This document shows positions 11,848 to 22,650 of a stretch of DNA of 64,000 nucleotides, piece after piece; position 1 is the stretch's first letter, and every line of letters starts with the position of its first letter. This DNA is from Trebouxia sp. TZW2008. Its lineage: Eukaryota; Chlorophyta; Trebouxiophyceae; Trebouxiales; Trebouxiaceae. The notes beneath the pieces were generated by a model. The model ran no database searches. It was not told where the DNA came from and saw only the letters and a program-made list of their open reading frames with translations. The stretch spans positions 248,001-312,000 of the forward strand of contig BDIU01000070.1 in NCBI GenBank assembly GCA_002118135.1. Reading direction: 5' to 3'. Both the position numbers and the translations under genes were made by a program.

Positions 11848-14465
11848 TTAGCGTTGCCCCGTTGTCTCTATAGTATAATCGCCATCAAGCACGCAAATGG
11901 TGATGATGATCTCCAAGGCAATCTCACCGCTGTCAGCTGCAGCCGCCAGGGCCTGCAGTGAGGACGTCTCCTGCTCAGGCGCAGCGCCGCCAGTCTGCCT
12001 GCTCAAGCGGGAGGGCGAGCGCCCAGCAGCCTTCTTGGACTGCACGCCACTGCTCACCTCCCCTTCATGCTGGCCTGCGTTGCCAACAAATGTCACAACA
12101 GTTTGAGTGTATCAGGAAGTGGTAAGTGGCAAGAAACTGCTTGGCAACAGAACTAAGCTGTGAGAGGTCCTGCTGACCATGACCATCACAACTCATACGC
12201 AGCCAAAATTTAAGCAGAGATTCAATGTGAGGCCAAGCTGCTTTCCACAAAAGAAGACTCGCATGCAAGCTTTGCTGCAACAGGGCTCTGCAGGCTCACA
12301 TTGCCAGCTGCAGCATTTGCTTGACTGCATGCTTGAAATGATGCCAAACTGCGCTGCTAGCAAGCAAACAAAAGTCAGAAATACCTGCTGTGGCAGAGCT
12401 GGAGGACATGCCAGAAGCCTTCTTCTTGGCCACCAAGGTGCCTGCCAGGACTTCTGCAGCAAAGGCGTCACTGCCTTGTCCAATGGTTTCAGAGCCTGTG
12501 TCACGCCCCTTGTTGTCCATGTCCCCAAGGAAGCGCTCTACCTCAGTCACAGGGAACCAGTAGCGGCTGCCGTCCTCCTCAAATCGCACAATCACACTGC
12601 CTGCCATACATGCAGGCACTTACTGATCATCAATCACTGTGGAAATGTTGCTTGATGAACACATTGCTGCTGAGGATGTTGCTGGGCTGGTGGGGATAGT
12701 GCTGAAGTCAAAGTACGAACATTGCTGAGCAACTCACATTGCCTGCCACACATGCAAATACTTGCTGTTGAAAGCACTGCTGAACATGACATGCGTGTCA
12801 CGGCCTTGGTGCATGTGAGAGGTAGCCCCTTGCTCAGATCTGCTTTGGACCATTGGTAAAACTGCTGTAAGCAGGGTGTGCCATGCCAGTGCAAAGCTCC
12901 AGGTGAATGTATGCATCTCAGCTGTGGATTGCATTGTACCCGCCTGTCACTCAAGTGCTGATCAAGCAGAGGCGGCAAGGATATTTGTGCAGCACCTTGC
13001 TTATCCAATCAGCAAGTAGGTGAAGTGTGCCCAAAGAAGTGCTGTCTGCTCTGAGGATGTTACGTTTAGCAATCTCCTGTGAGTTCTTGCTTGCATCTAA
13101 TGGAATAGGTTGGCAATCAAACCCAGCACAGAGATACAAGCATCTTGTCAGCAGGGCTGTACCTGGGTGTGCAGGATCCTTCTTAGTCACGGTGCCTCTA
13201 TAGTATAGGTCAGGAATGTCCACGCTGAAGATTGGTGCTGAAATGTCAACAGTGCGCCCTATGACTGCATCATATTTGCTCTTTGGGTTTTGCTTACGCC
13301 CTGCAACTACACCAGAGCTCAGGTCAGCGCCTGGCTGTGACAGCACATGCACAGACTCAAAGAGCCCTTACGGCCAAAGTCAGATTGCTCATGCAGGCTC
13401 TATGCATTACAGCAGATTTGTTAACAAGCACTGTGTGTGTGCATAGTAAATGACTGCTGTCTAAAACAGCATTGGATCTCTGGTTGGCACCACACCGGGA
13501 CCTTTTCAACAATGGCCTGGGACCACAATGCAAGCATTTCTATGTTTACCTGTTGCTGTCTTCTTGCCTTTCCCCTCTGCCTTGCCTTTCCTTGCTGACT
13601 TGGCTGCTCTGCCTGCTGCTGCATCCTCAGCCTTGCTTGCCGCTTTGCTTGCTGGAGCTGATCTGATTTGCAATGGCGCTGATGCACTGTCCAATGGAGT
13701 TGATGCGTTTTGCACTGACGCTGATGCATTGTCCAATGGAGCTGATGCGTTTTGCAATGGAGCAGCTCTATTTGCTTCCACAGGCACAGCATCTGACCTT
13801 TCTGGCTGTTTCCTCTTGCGCAAACTTCTGCGCGCTGGTGATCTCAAGCTGAAGTCTTTCACAGTAGCAGCATGCTGAGGCAAGTTTTGCCAAGCCACTA
13901 TAGGCATCGCACCATCCTGCTCAGCTGTCACAGCATCATGCTGAGCTGGTGTAGATGTTGCACCATGCTGGTCTGCTGCAGGAGACTTCAAGCTGTAGTC
14001 CTTGGCAACAGCATCACGCTTGGGTGAGCTTTGCTGAGCTGTAGTAGGTGGTGCCAGTGTTGCAATGTCCTGATCTGCTGCGGGAGACTTCAAGCTGCAA
14101 TGCTTGGCATCAGTATCATGCTGGGGTGAGTTCTGCTGAGCTGGTATAGATGCTGCACCATCTTGTTCTGTTGCAACAGCATGGTGCTGGAATGAAGTTT
14201 GCTGAGCTGGCATAGACATTGCACCATCCTGCTCAGTCATGACAGCGTCAGGCTGGAGCGACTGTTGCTGAGTTGATGTTGTAACAGCATCACGCTCTTG
14301 TGAAGCTTGCTGAGCTGGTGTAGATGTTGCACCGTCCTGTTCTGCTTCAGGGGATTCCAGATTCACTGCTGAGCAGTCACCAGAGCGTGCTGCCTCTATG
14401 GGTGGGGCTGTTGCTGGTGCATGTTTAGCAGCTTCTGTTGACTCTCCCACAGCATCTGTGTCCAT
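11848..14465 (-). CDS. Repeat-rich protein with a Tudor-like barrel domain
   Basis: Not recognised as a named gene. Four exons join in phase: 14465-13550, 13300-13163, 12600-12385 and 12074-11848, giving about 498 aa. The N-terminal half is a disordered array of roughly 20-residue repeats built on EQDGA.S.PAQQ.S.Q.DAV, alternating with SLKSPA motifs. A basic, Ala/Ser-rich linker with NASAPLD-type repeats and a Lys-rich patch (RKGKAEGKGKK) follows. The only likely fold spans the exon 2/3 junction: VIGRTVDISAPIF..DLYYRGTV..HPGSVIVRFEEDGSRYWFPVTEVERFL. This has the glycine, aromatic and VxFxDG..YWxPxxEVE spacing of Tudor/agenet barrels, which usually read methylated Lys or Arg. A chromatin role is inference. 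I chose the ATG at 14465. An acceptor-like TTGCAG just before 14521 keeps the frame open, so a further 5' exon is possible. Confidence 0.6.
12735..12770 (-). repeat. Possible exon shadow of the Tudor-domain exon edge
   Basis: ATTGCCTGCCACACATGCA resembles ACTGCCTGCCATACATGCA at 12596-12615, the acceptor side of the exon encoding GSVIVRFEEDG. The copy is short and could be chance, so confidence is limited. Confidence 0.4.
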
Positions 14466-15677
14466 CGGATCTTCCAGGGTGTTCTTCCACTTGCTGAGCT
14501 GAGTACTACTTATAAGTGCCCCTGCAAATGCAGCAAAGGTTGTGAAAAGTGTCTTGACAGTACAAGGCAAAGCTGCTGTGCCTTCAGAATAAATGCTGCT
14601 TGATCCACATGGATTGTGCACAATTCATATCGTCATGCTGCTTGCTCAATTGCAGTGTGACACGACTGCTTGCTTGACTTGCAAAGTGTCACAAGAAGCA
14701 TGATGTTGACATATGTCTGCATTGGCAAATTGGCAAGATGCAAACTTTCAACCAGACCTTGCACATCTTATAGCCATGTGATAGGAAGCAGGTGGCTTGC
14801 ACTACACAACAGGTTTTGCAGATCATCTGGCACATTCAGCCTATGTGTTTGCGACGCAGATCTGGCGTACCTGCCTTGGCTGTGATGGCTCTCACACTAT
14901 TTTGCTTCGGATACGAATAATATATCGAAACTGTCACTGCAACCTGCTTTCAGTCAGGAACACAGCTACCACCGAATGCAGCTTGCGCACACGCTGCTTG
15001 CGAAATTTATTCGAAATCTGTTGGTTTGACCACAGACTCAGTCAAAATGCATGGAAAAGTCATTGCTCACAACTTGCCGGCTGATAAGTGCGTGCTCGAC
15101 ATTCAAACCGGTTGATGTCCGGCGAAGCAGTTGTACAGAAGAAGCAAAAATCCAGCCACACGAAGGAGCTTCAGCAACACAAAGTCGACAGTTGCGAACG
15201 ACTACGGTATTGAAATTGGCCGGGGAAACGCAGGTCCGTTTGATCGAAACGAGAAGTGCCGAAAGGTCTGCGAACGAGACATGATGTAATTGGCGATGAT
15301 TCAGGATGGACCCCCGTGACCAAAGTTAGTTTGCTCCTTGCAGTCCCAAATTCATTTCTGTTCAGAAGTTTTCAGCGCTCCCCAGCTTCTGGTGAGGTTG
15401 CTGCCCACAGGTATGCATCCCTTTAGCAAGTTTTCAAGTGGCACATGCAAGTGTCACTTGATTGTGACCTGGCAGGTCCCAATTCTCTGGGGCAAACCCA
15501 GCGCGACGCTAATTTACATCATGAAGCCTACACGCATGCACAGACAGCGGCTGAGTCAATACCAGACGCTCTGATGGGTCATGGTTCTTGCTCACAGCAC
15601 AGACTACCCGTTAGAATCTTCACACGAAACACACCAGCTAAAAGTTGAAAGCAGAACTCAAAAGCTATGCCTACCAT
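14466..15677. other. Intergenic: 5' side of the Tudor-like gene, 3' side of PHO88-like gene
   Basis: A 77-codon frame at 15051-15284 (+) and other short frames show no family features and no phase-compatible splicing. A GC-richer, restriction-site-like stretch near 15070-15330 looks like a promoter or 5' UTR zone for the - strand Tudor-like gene, but no specific element can be named. Confidence 0.35.
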
Positions 15678-16765
15678 CTAGCTGCCATTGTTCACGACTG
15701 ATGCTGCAGCTGCTTTATCTGATGTTGCAGCTGTGCTTGAACTGTCTGTGACAGCTGCAGCTGGCTCTGCTGCTGAGTCAGCAGCTGCTCCTGTCAGCCT
15801 GCAAACAAAATGATGCACCTTAACTCCTGTAACATCTGTATGCTGTTGACTTTGTCACTTTCTCATGTGCGACATGTGAACCATGGCAGACTAGTCCCTA
15901 CAAGTCAAGCAGCTACAACATCAATGCAGACCAGGCTTAGCATCATGGCTCAGCGGCATCAATGCAAATCAGATTCAGCAGCATGATTTAGCAGCATGAC
16001 TTACGCAGCAAATGGACTCTCTTCCTTCCATGGCCGAGAAAGGCCGCCAGATGCTTCCTTCTTCAGGATGTAGATTTGAAACAACTGACTCTCAAATAGA
16101 GTAAGAGGCATAGTGACACACTGAATGACCAGTGGCTGCGCAAAGCCCTTCCAACAGTGCAGGACTGTGACAATCAATATTCCCTGCAGGAAGCAACACC
16201 TGGCATCACTGAGCTGCTCATGACATTTTGCATAGCAAAATTTGCACAACTATACGTGTTGAGGCTTTCGTCTTGCATCATGCAATACTTACTGGTGCGA
16301 GCTTTTTGACTAGCTTCTTGAACTCTTCTGCATCATATTGAGCTGTTGGCAAGGTCTTTGTCTCTGTAGGTCTGCAACAGCTCACACAGCGCTTGAGTGG
16401 CCACATCACAAGACAGGTATACGATAGCAAAAGCAGCGTTGTTTCTTACTTCCCAGGCGCCTTCACCTCATACTGCACAGGCTGCTGATCTTTGCTTGAC
16501 TGCACAGCTTGGTACAGAAGGTACAAGAGGCCAGCGAGGACACACACGACGGTCACAAAAGCAAGTCTGATGTGATTTAGGTCCAAGTCTTGACCGAACT
16601 TGTTGTAAGCTATCATAGTGACTGCAGCACACAGTGTACGTGAACGTACGGCAGCAACAGGCAGCTCAGCCAGCATATCAGAACAACATATCCACACATA
16701 CAACCACATGAGGAATGTATGTGCAGTGCAGACATACCCGGAGCGACAAGCATACTGGCCTTCAT
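15678..16765 (-). CDS. PHO88/SND3-family ER membrane protein
   Basis: SND3/Pho88 proteins take part in SRP-independent targeting of membrane proteins to the endoplasmic reticulum; the yeast member also affects phosphate-transporter maturation. Five exons join with matching phases: 16765-16738, 16621-16450, 16371-16293, 16183-16005 and 15798-15678, about 192 aa. The start gives MKASMLVAPG. One membrane segment (RLAFVTVVCVLAGLLYLLYQ) is followed by a cytosolic stretch and a second hydrophobic part. The family-like signature is PLVIQCVTMPLTLFESQLFQ followed by RPWKEESPF, comparable to the LIQSxxMPxxxxENPLF..RPF pattern of Pho88. The tail is Ala/Ser-rich. The gene shares a short divergent promoter with the thioredoxin-like gene. 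The family call rests on topology plus one conserved block. Confidence 0.72.
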
Positions 16766-17185
16766 GGTTGCGACCTAGCAAAGAAGCAATAGAAGCAGCT
16801 CAGGTTCAGTCAGATGACCTAAATCAGACAGATCGGTTAAGTAGATCACGCAAAGCAGTTGGCTCAGACCCCTGTACAGTATAAAACCTGGCACGAAACG
16901 TTGATCGCTGCACAGGCAAGAGTGAGGCCGTCACGTTTACTCAGCTTCGCATCGTTTTACTAATGAATTACTAAATCAGCATGACTAAAGGCTGAAGCTG
17001 CTGCGTGCCCAGACCAGGAGCTGTATAGCATCTCGTTCCATTGCGCTGAAATTGCCGCGCCTTACCAGAGCCTATCCCGACGTCTGTGGCCGACTGCACG
17101 CACACAAGACCTGCACATGGGTCGTGTGTGGGCCAGACATCGAGGAGAGCGGTCTTGAGGAACTGCCAACTGGCTGATTGTAAGG
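16766..17185. promoter_or_regulatory. Divergent (bidirectional) promoter region
   Basis: Only 420 bases separate the start codons of the - strand PHO88-like gene and the + strand thioredoxin-like gene. The products of both are predicted ER proteins, so shared control would make sense. No defined element is visible. Confidence 0.45.
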
Positions 17186-18586
17186 ATGATGCGAAGTAGC
17201 CGCGTAGCAATCTATCTGATCATTGCCGCGGCATGTTTGCGCAACCATGCGGCGCAGGCTGCTTCACAGAACGTTCGATTGTTGACCGATGCCGACTTTG
17301 ATCAGCAAACTACAGAGGGAGCGTGGCTGATCGAGTTTTTCGCTCCTTGGTAATTGTGCTGCTGTCAGTGCTTGCCTCCGAGGCCACCTCTGATAAGGCC
17401 CAATTCATAGCAAGCAGGCATGTGACAACAGCAGAATATTGACTTGCTCGGCCAGGTGCTCTCATTGCAAAGACCTAGAACCAATATGGGATGCTCTGGC
17501 AGATGAGTTGCAAGGCAAGGTCAACGTTGCCAAGGTGCCTTAGTTGGAACATCAGGCAGCTGTTGATCGCCTCTGTGGCTTTGAATGTTGTCCGATTCTG
17601 GTGTGCCAGCTTGACAGGTCGACGGCACTCGTGAAAAGGCGCTGTTGTTGCGTTTTAGTGTCAATGGATTCCCAATGATCTTTCACGTTCAAGGGGCAGA
17701 AACAAGGCAATTCAATGGCAGACGCACTTTGCACAAGGTAGTGCTCGTCACTTGTCATGAAAACTGCTGTTTTCATGGACTTGAAACGCCCTGCTTGACC
17801 TCAGGCCTCGCGAGCAGGACTGTCAATTTAAAATTTGAAAGCTGTGAATACTCTGCGCTCTGTGTAAGCAGCTTGAGCAAATGCAGACTTGTAGATCACC
17901 TGGGCATGAGAGTGTCTGCAACATCACTCACACCTAAGCTGATGCACCTGTTGCACACTTGTGCACAGAGTACAGCTATTACAGTTGACGCTGCTGAGGC
18001 TGCTGCGTCTATATGCAGCTTAAGGAATTTGCCTTGACCGGTTGGGAGCTGGCACCAAGGCTACCTTCCTGGAAATCACCTACAAGTCCAATCGGCAGAG
18101 CTTTTGGACGTCTACAAGGGTAGGTGCTGCTTGCAGGTATTAAAGCATTAGCGTCACATGACTCTTGACATGCATGGTGCCTGTGCTGCTGCTGTTGTTC
18201 ATGTCGCGTGTTTTGGTCTGACATGTTGCCACCTGCAGCAACATGCAAGCCATAAGACCGTGTACACTTTTGCACATTTCAACAGCAAGGCATGCCCAAA
18301 GTCTTTGCATTAGATACACAGCGCATTTAGCAACTGGGTGAAGCTTTGTTCAAGGCTTGTGTGTGCGGCGCTACAGGTTGCCTCTGAGACTTCAAGGCTT
18401 CTATCATTATCTGCATGTGGAGAAGAAGTACTCGCAACTAACTTTGCTTGGCGGTCTGCTTGCTGTGCCTCTTGCAATAGGTAAGCATGAGGCATTTTAT
18501 GTCCAAGTTTGACACTGTCAACATTAACTCTTGCCTTGCCAGTCATGCTCAATACATGCCAGTTTGTATCAGTTGGTCAACAATGA
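17186..18586 (+). CDS. Transmembrane thioredoxin / PDI-like protein
   Basis: Predicted ER oxidoreductase of the TMX/PDI-like type. Six exons join in phase: 17186-17349, 17456-17534, 17618-17737, 18019-18119, 18377-18480 and 18543-18586, about 203 aa. A signal peptide (AIYLIIAAACLRNHAAQA) precedes VRLLTDADF, WLIEFFAPW and the active site CSHC in WCSHCKDLEPIW. Then come VAKVDGT, the cis-Pro loop FSVNGFPMIFHV and FNGRRT, all standard thioredoxin-fold positions. After FALTGWELAP a membrane segment (LTLLGGLLAVPLAIG) lies close to the C-terminus, and no KDEL signal is seen. CSHC is not the commonest PDI motif (CGHC). The last exon is short and its C-terminal tail is the least certain part; coding-like sequence near 18990-19085 could be an alternative 3' exon. 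Confidence 0.8.
17535..17617 (+). repeat. Possible degenerate copy of thioredoxin-fold exon 3 within the intron
   Basis: Read in the frame of the preceding exon, the intron gives VP, a TAG stop, then HQAAVDRLCGFECCPIL. This resembles the following true exon EKALLLRFSVNGFPMIF in length and pattern. The match is at the protein level only and weak. Confidence 0.35.
17897..17940 (+). repeat. Dispersed 44-base repeat, copy 1
   Basis: CACCTGGGCATGAGAGTGTC and the following ACTCACACCTAAGC match 22694-22737 with about seven differences. The copy lies in intron 3 of the thioredoxin-like gene, 4.8 kb from the partner. Confidence 0.75.
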
Positions 18587-19467
18587 CCATGCTGCATGCA
18601 TCACATACTTAAGGTCAGCCCTGAAACGTACTGCAGAGGACTTGTGCAAATGCAGAGGCTGGGCTGCTGTGCTGCAGGCCTTTCAATGATTTGCGTGTTA
18701 GATGCATACATGACAAGGCGGCCACATGCCCAGCGGCACAGATCAGATTGAACCAGCTAAGGGCGCTACTGATGTCAAACTATGTCTATCATGAGGACGG
18801 TCAGAGCTACAAGCGCTGATGTGTTGCATAATGCACCCCTCATCAGGCAACAGCCATCAACGAACAAGATGTCACAGACACCTTTGCTGCGATGTGACTC
18901 ACCATTCAGGAAGTGTCGGTCCTCCTGGTCGGGGACACTCAGTACTCAACAGCAGTGTTGCTGTTGTAAAAGCCTGTAAGGCTCTCTCAACTGCATCTTG
19001 TGGAGTATGTTGCGATGGTGTTCCTATGGCCAAAATTGGCTTGCCGACGGGCAAAACCATTCACAGATATAATCATCAACAACCAGTAAGTACAATTGGC
19101 AGTCCGCAAGCTGCACAGAATATTCTTGCCTGTCTTGTCTCCATCAGTCAAGTCCTGCGCCCAACTGCAGCTTGCTGGTATAGCAACGCTGGTCTAGTAC
19201 CAGATCCTGCTTCCTTTGACAATGCAAAGGTACATAAGCTGCAAATTGAGAAAAACAGACAAAATCTCACCCTGTAGCGCTGATGGCGTAGCTTCACGGC
19301 CGAGACTCCCTACACACATGCTTGGGTTTTGAACAAGTGCACAAGTGGTTTCGGAGTCCAACATGCTACGCACAAGGATGCCGAGAACGGACATGCCTAC
19401 ATTCATCGCGATCCAACCGCGTGAACATGCTGTGAGCTACGTGGAAACGTAGCTGCATTGAACCAGC
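18587..19467. other. Intergenic: thioredoxin-like 3' side and phosphatase 5' side
   Basis: TGTAA motifs (the usual chlorophyte polyadenylation signal) occur near 18963 and 18976. A 152-codon open frame at 18819-19277 lacks family resemblance. The stretch at 18990-19080 has a coding look in one frame (VEYVAMVFLWPKLACRR) followed by GTAAG, so an unannotated 3' exon of the upstream gene cannot be ruled out. Confidence 0.35.
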
Positions 19468-22400
19468 ATGCTGGTGTTGACGCACAAGCCGTTCGTCACC
19501 GTGTCTCCTGGCAAAAGTGTGCACGCGCATGTGCGTTCGCGGTGTAGCGCAAGTCTGGGACCTGCCGGACCTCGCCACGTACGCTTGTTTGCCAAGACAG
19601 GACACCCGCATGCGAGCACAGTGCGCATGAGCAGCGAGGGCGTCACATCATTGCAAACAGACAGCGACACTCAGTCTACCTTGTCGCAAGGACTACCCGA
19701 CTTGCCAGCCTTAGACGGTAATGCATGATCCATGTTTGCTTCACGATGATCTACTTCGCGCTTTTGGTCGTAGCAATCAACCAACACTGTCAAAATGTGC
19801 AGAGAGCTATCAAGACAAAGTCAAATTCACCCCATATGCCAACTGGCTGATTCCTGGTCACCTCATGGTGGGCAGATACCCATATGTGGAACCTAGTCGC
19901 TGCCCGTGAGTGATTGTATTGCCCTAGAGCTTGCCAATGCTCATGTCAGTTTGTCTTCTGTGCAGTACAAACACAAATGAGCTTTGAAGTTGCAGCTACG
20001 TTCGCCCATAGCTTGCAAAAGCCTGCTCATGCTTGTCATGGGACTGCTGCTCACAAGAATGTGCAGATGAAAATGCATTTTGTGCTATTGGCATAGGCAG
20101 AGAGAAAAGGGCGAGGCTCAAGTGCGAAAGATTGTGGAGGCTGGTATCACCACCTTTGTATGCTTACAGGCAAGATCAGTTTGGCCTCAGAGTGTCACGC
20201 AAGTTGACATAGTCAGCCTCGATGCCTGCCTGCAACAGCTGTGTGCATTACAGTCCTTCCGCTTCAAGTGTCGCTTTGCTTTGTGAATACATGCAAGACA
20301 TCAGTATGGCTCTGCTTGTGGGCACACAGTCAGCAAGACAGTCTGCCCAAATCGCTGGCTCATATTGTAACATTGGGATCAAGGTAGAAAGCGTTGGTCA
20401 TTATCAGCTGTATCATGATGCCTACAGAAAGGGACTGTCAGTACCAGCTGTATCTGCATGCCTTGAGGAAGGAACTCGCAGTAGGAGCTGAATCAAACTA
20501 CCCATAGAAAGGGGTTCTCAGGTGCAGCTGCATCACACTGCCTGAAAGGGGCTATCAAAAGCAGCTACACCATCATGTCTGTAGGAAGGGTTGTTGGTAG
20601 CATCTTGCAATTGCTGATGCCATCAGAAAGTGGTGCTTGATGACAGATACCCATGCTGCAGGAGGAGTTGCCGTCACAGCATGACATGAAGATTGGAGGG
20701 CACAATGGCTTCATGCCCTACATGGCGGTTGCTAATGGAATTGCAGGAGCGCTGAATGGTCCAACGGAGTCTGCAGTATGTTGTGCCCACTTCGAATTTG
20801 CCTACATCACATTTGCCAGCTGCTGATTCTGCTGCTCTTGGAGCTGAGCATTGAACTGCCCTACAAAGCTGCTCATCTCTGCTTTTACTTGAACTGCAAA
20901 CAATGCATGGCTCATGGGCCATAAGGCAAGTGATTTTGCCATTGATGAACCACGCAAAAGAGTTTGTTGCAACAGTCAGCATGGCTGCCAGCCTGTGTGC
21001 TTGAAGCACCATGTCATGGGACAGAGTCATCTATTGCCCCAAGCGCATGTGCATGTAAGGTGCTGCTCCTTGATGCAATGTCTGATTGACATTGCAGGAT
21101 TTCTGGGCATGTTTGTCATGCGATGTGTGAATGAGTGAGCATGCATCAATGGGTGGATATCCTGCAGGAAATGGACGGCTTGAGGAATGCCCACATTGAC
21201 AAGTTCCTTCCACCAAAGCGGAAGGGTGGCAAAGCGCAGCGGCGGCAGCTCAGCTTTGTGTTTGACCCGATTGTGGACTTGAACCTGCCAGACAGAGACC
21301 AGTAAGGGTGCCTTTGCTCTTCACTGTTCTTGATGTATACATATACTGTCCAAGGAGGTGTAGCACTGGGTGTGATTTGCTGCATTCTGCATGCTGACAT
21401 GGCAGCTCTGAGAAATAGGCTCCAGTGTACACATGCCATCAGCCCTTGCATGAGTAGGTTGTCTTTCACCAGGTCTGCATGCTGCCTGTTACATGCTTGA
21501 AAGCTCAGAGGCCAACAGCAGCATTGACGCTTTTTTAGCAATCAAGTCTGTCATGGCAGGTGCCGACAAGTCAACACAGTCGGCCTGTGTGATTCAAGGT
21601 CTCACTGCTGAGATCACGGCAGGTTCACCAGGATCTGACTGTGCGTTGCAGCTGGCTGTCAGCTCTGCAGCCTACAAACCAGTTCCTGACCAGGCTTTGA
21701 CCGCTGCTGTGTCACACCTGGCTTCTTCAGGGCCTGACCTAGTCAGACCACGTCCCTGCCTTCACATTGTTGCATGTCAGGGCTCGCAGACTCGGTTCTA
21801 AGCATACCAAGTGAAGGGAATCAAGCCAAACTCCGTGCAAGCAGGCATGCCTGCAGTCTGCAGCCACATAAGGCTTTGCTGGCATGCATGCAGGCTTTAG
21901 TAGAGCAACTGAAAGGCTTCATCACAGATGGGCAGGTGGTGTACATGCACTATTGGCCCAGATAGGGTAGGTATCATCGCCTCCTGCTTTAACTGAGCCG
22001 GTGTGGTGCATGCAGGATGCTAGCATTAGTACAGCAGCTGAAGGGCTTCATCACAGATGGGCAGGTGGTGTACATGCACTGCTGGGGGGGCCGGGGTAGA
22101 GCGGGTACCATTGCCTCCTGCTTCCTGGCCAGCTGCTATAACCTATCTGTTGATGAGACTGCTGACCGGATACAGCTCGCCTTTGACACCAGACAGGACG
22201 GAGGCAAGACATCACCACAAGCTCATTGCGTTGCACACTTGGGTGCATGCCATGACAGCATGAAACTCTAGATGCTTGTCTGGTACTTCTGGAGCGCTGG
22301 TTGTGTGCTCTGCTGCTGCCACTGCAGCTTGCCTGTCACAGAGACTGCGAACAACAAGCGCAAGTCGGCAGCTGCACTGATGGAAACAACAGATTCACAG

Positions 22401-22650
22401 CTTGTCATGTCATGCATGTGCATTGATGTGTGGCATGTGAGACCAGGCTAGACAGTGTATCAGGATTGACTCTGTGTACAGCAATCGTGATTACGGTTTG
22501 TTTTACCCTTACACGGTTTGCGTTCGACAGTCAGTGCAACCAGTCTGAGCAAGTTTTCCGTGCATTGCAGGACGCCGGTCACCAGAGACTCCAGACCAGC
22601 GCGAGTTTGTCAAAAAGTTTGTCACAGAGCTCAGAGCGGGTGACAAATGA
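19468..22650 (+). CDS. Dual-specificity / tyrosine-type protein phosphatase
   Basis: Cysteine-dependent phosphatase of the dual-specificity (CDKN3/PTP-like) group; substrate unknown. Seven exons join in phase: 19468-19717, 19803-19905, 20103-20169, 20662-20775, 21168-21301, 22016-22203 and 22571-22650, 311 aa. The first 83 residues are basic and Ser/Thr-rich and look like an organelle transit peptide (inference). Then come ANWLIPGHLMVGRYPY, IVEAGITTFVCLQ, the general-acid region FDPIVDLNLPDRD, and the catalytic loop HCWGGRGRAG, which carries the Cys and Arg of HCxxGxxRxG. RRSPETPDQREFV closes the domain. Two introns begin with GC rather than GT (after 20169 and after 22203). The joins are supported because every phase and the family block order agree. 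Confidence 0.85.
20405..20644. repeat. Intronic tandem repeat, 5-6 units of about 40 bases
   Basis: Units begin CAGCTGTATCATGATGCCTA and run to GAAAGGGACTGTCAGTAC, with increasing decay towards the 3' end. They fill the intron before the phosphatase exon at 20662. Confidence 0.75.
21886..21990 (+). repeat. Exon shadow: broken copy of the phosphatase active-site exon
   Basis: The stretch TGCATGCAGGCTTTAGTAGA through GGCAGGTGGTGTACATGCAC and on to GCCTCCTGCTTT matches 22006-22120. The true copy reads YMHCWGGRGRAG. The shadow changes the catalytic Cys codon TGC to TAT and carries a stop right after, so it cannot encode an active loop. An acceptor-like TGCAG is kept. Confidence 0.92.

Noticed and set aside
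15051..15284. 77-codon + strand ATG frame between the Tudor-like and PHO88-like genes
   Set aside because: No family resemblance; probably promoter or UTR sequence.
18819..19277. 152-codon + strand frame as a separate gene
   Set aside because: No family features and no clear start; part of it may instead be an alternative exon of the thioredoxin-like gene.
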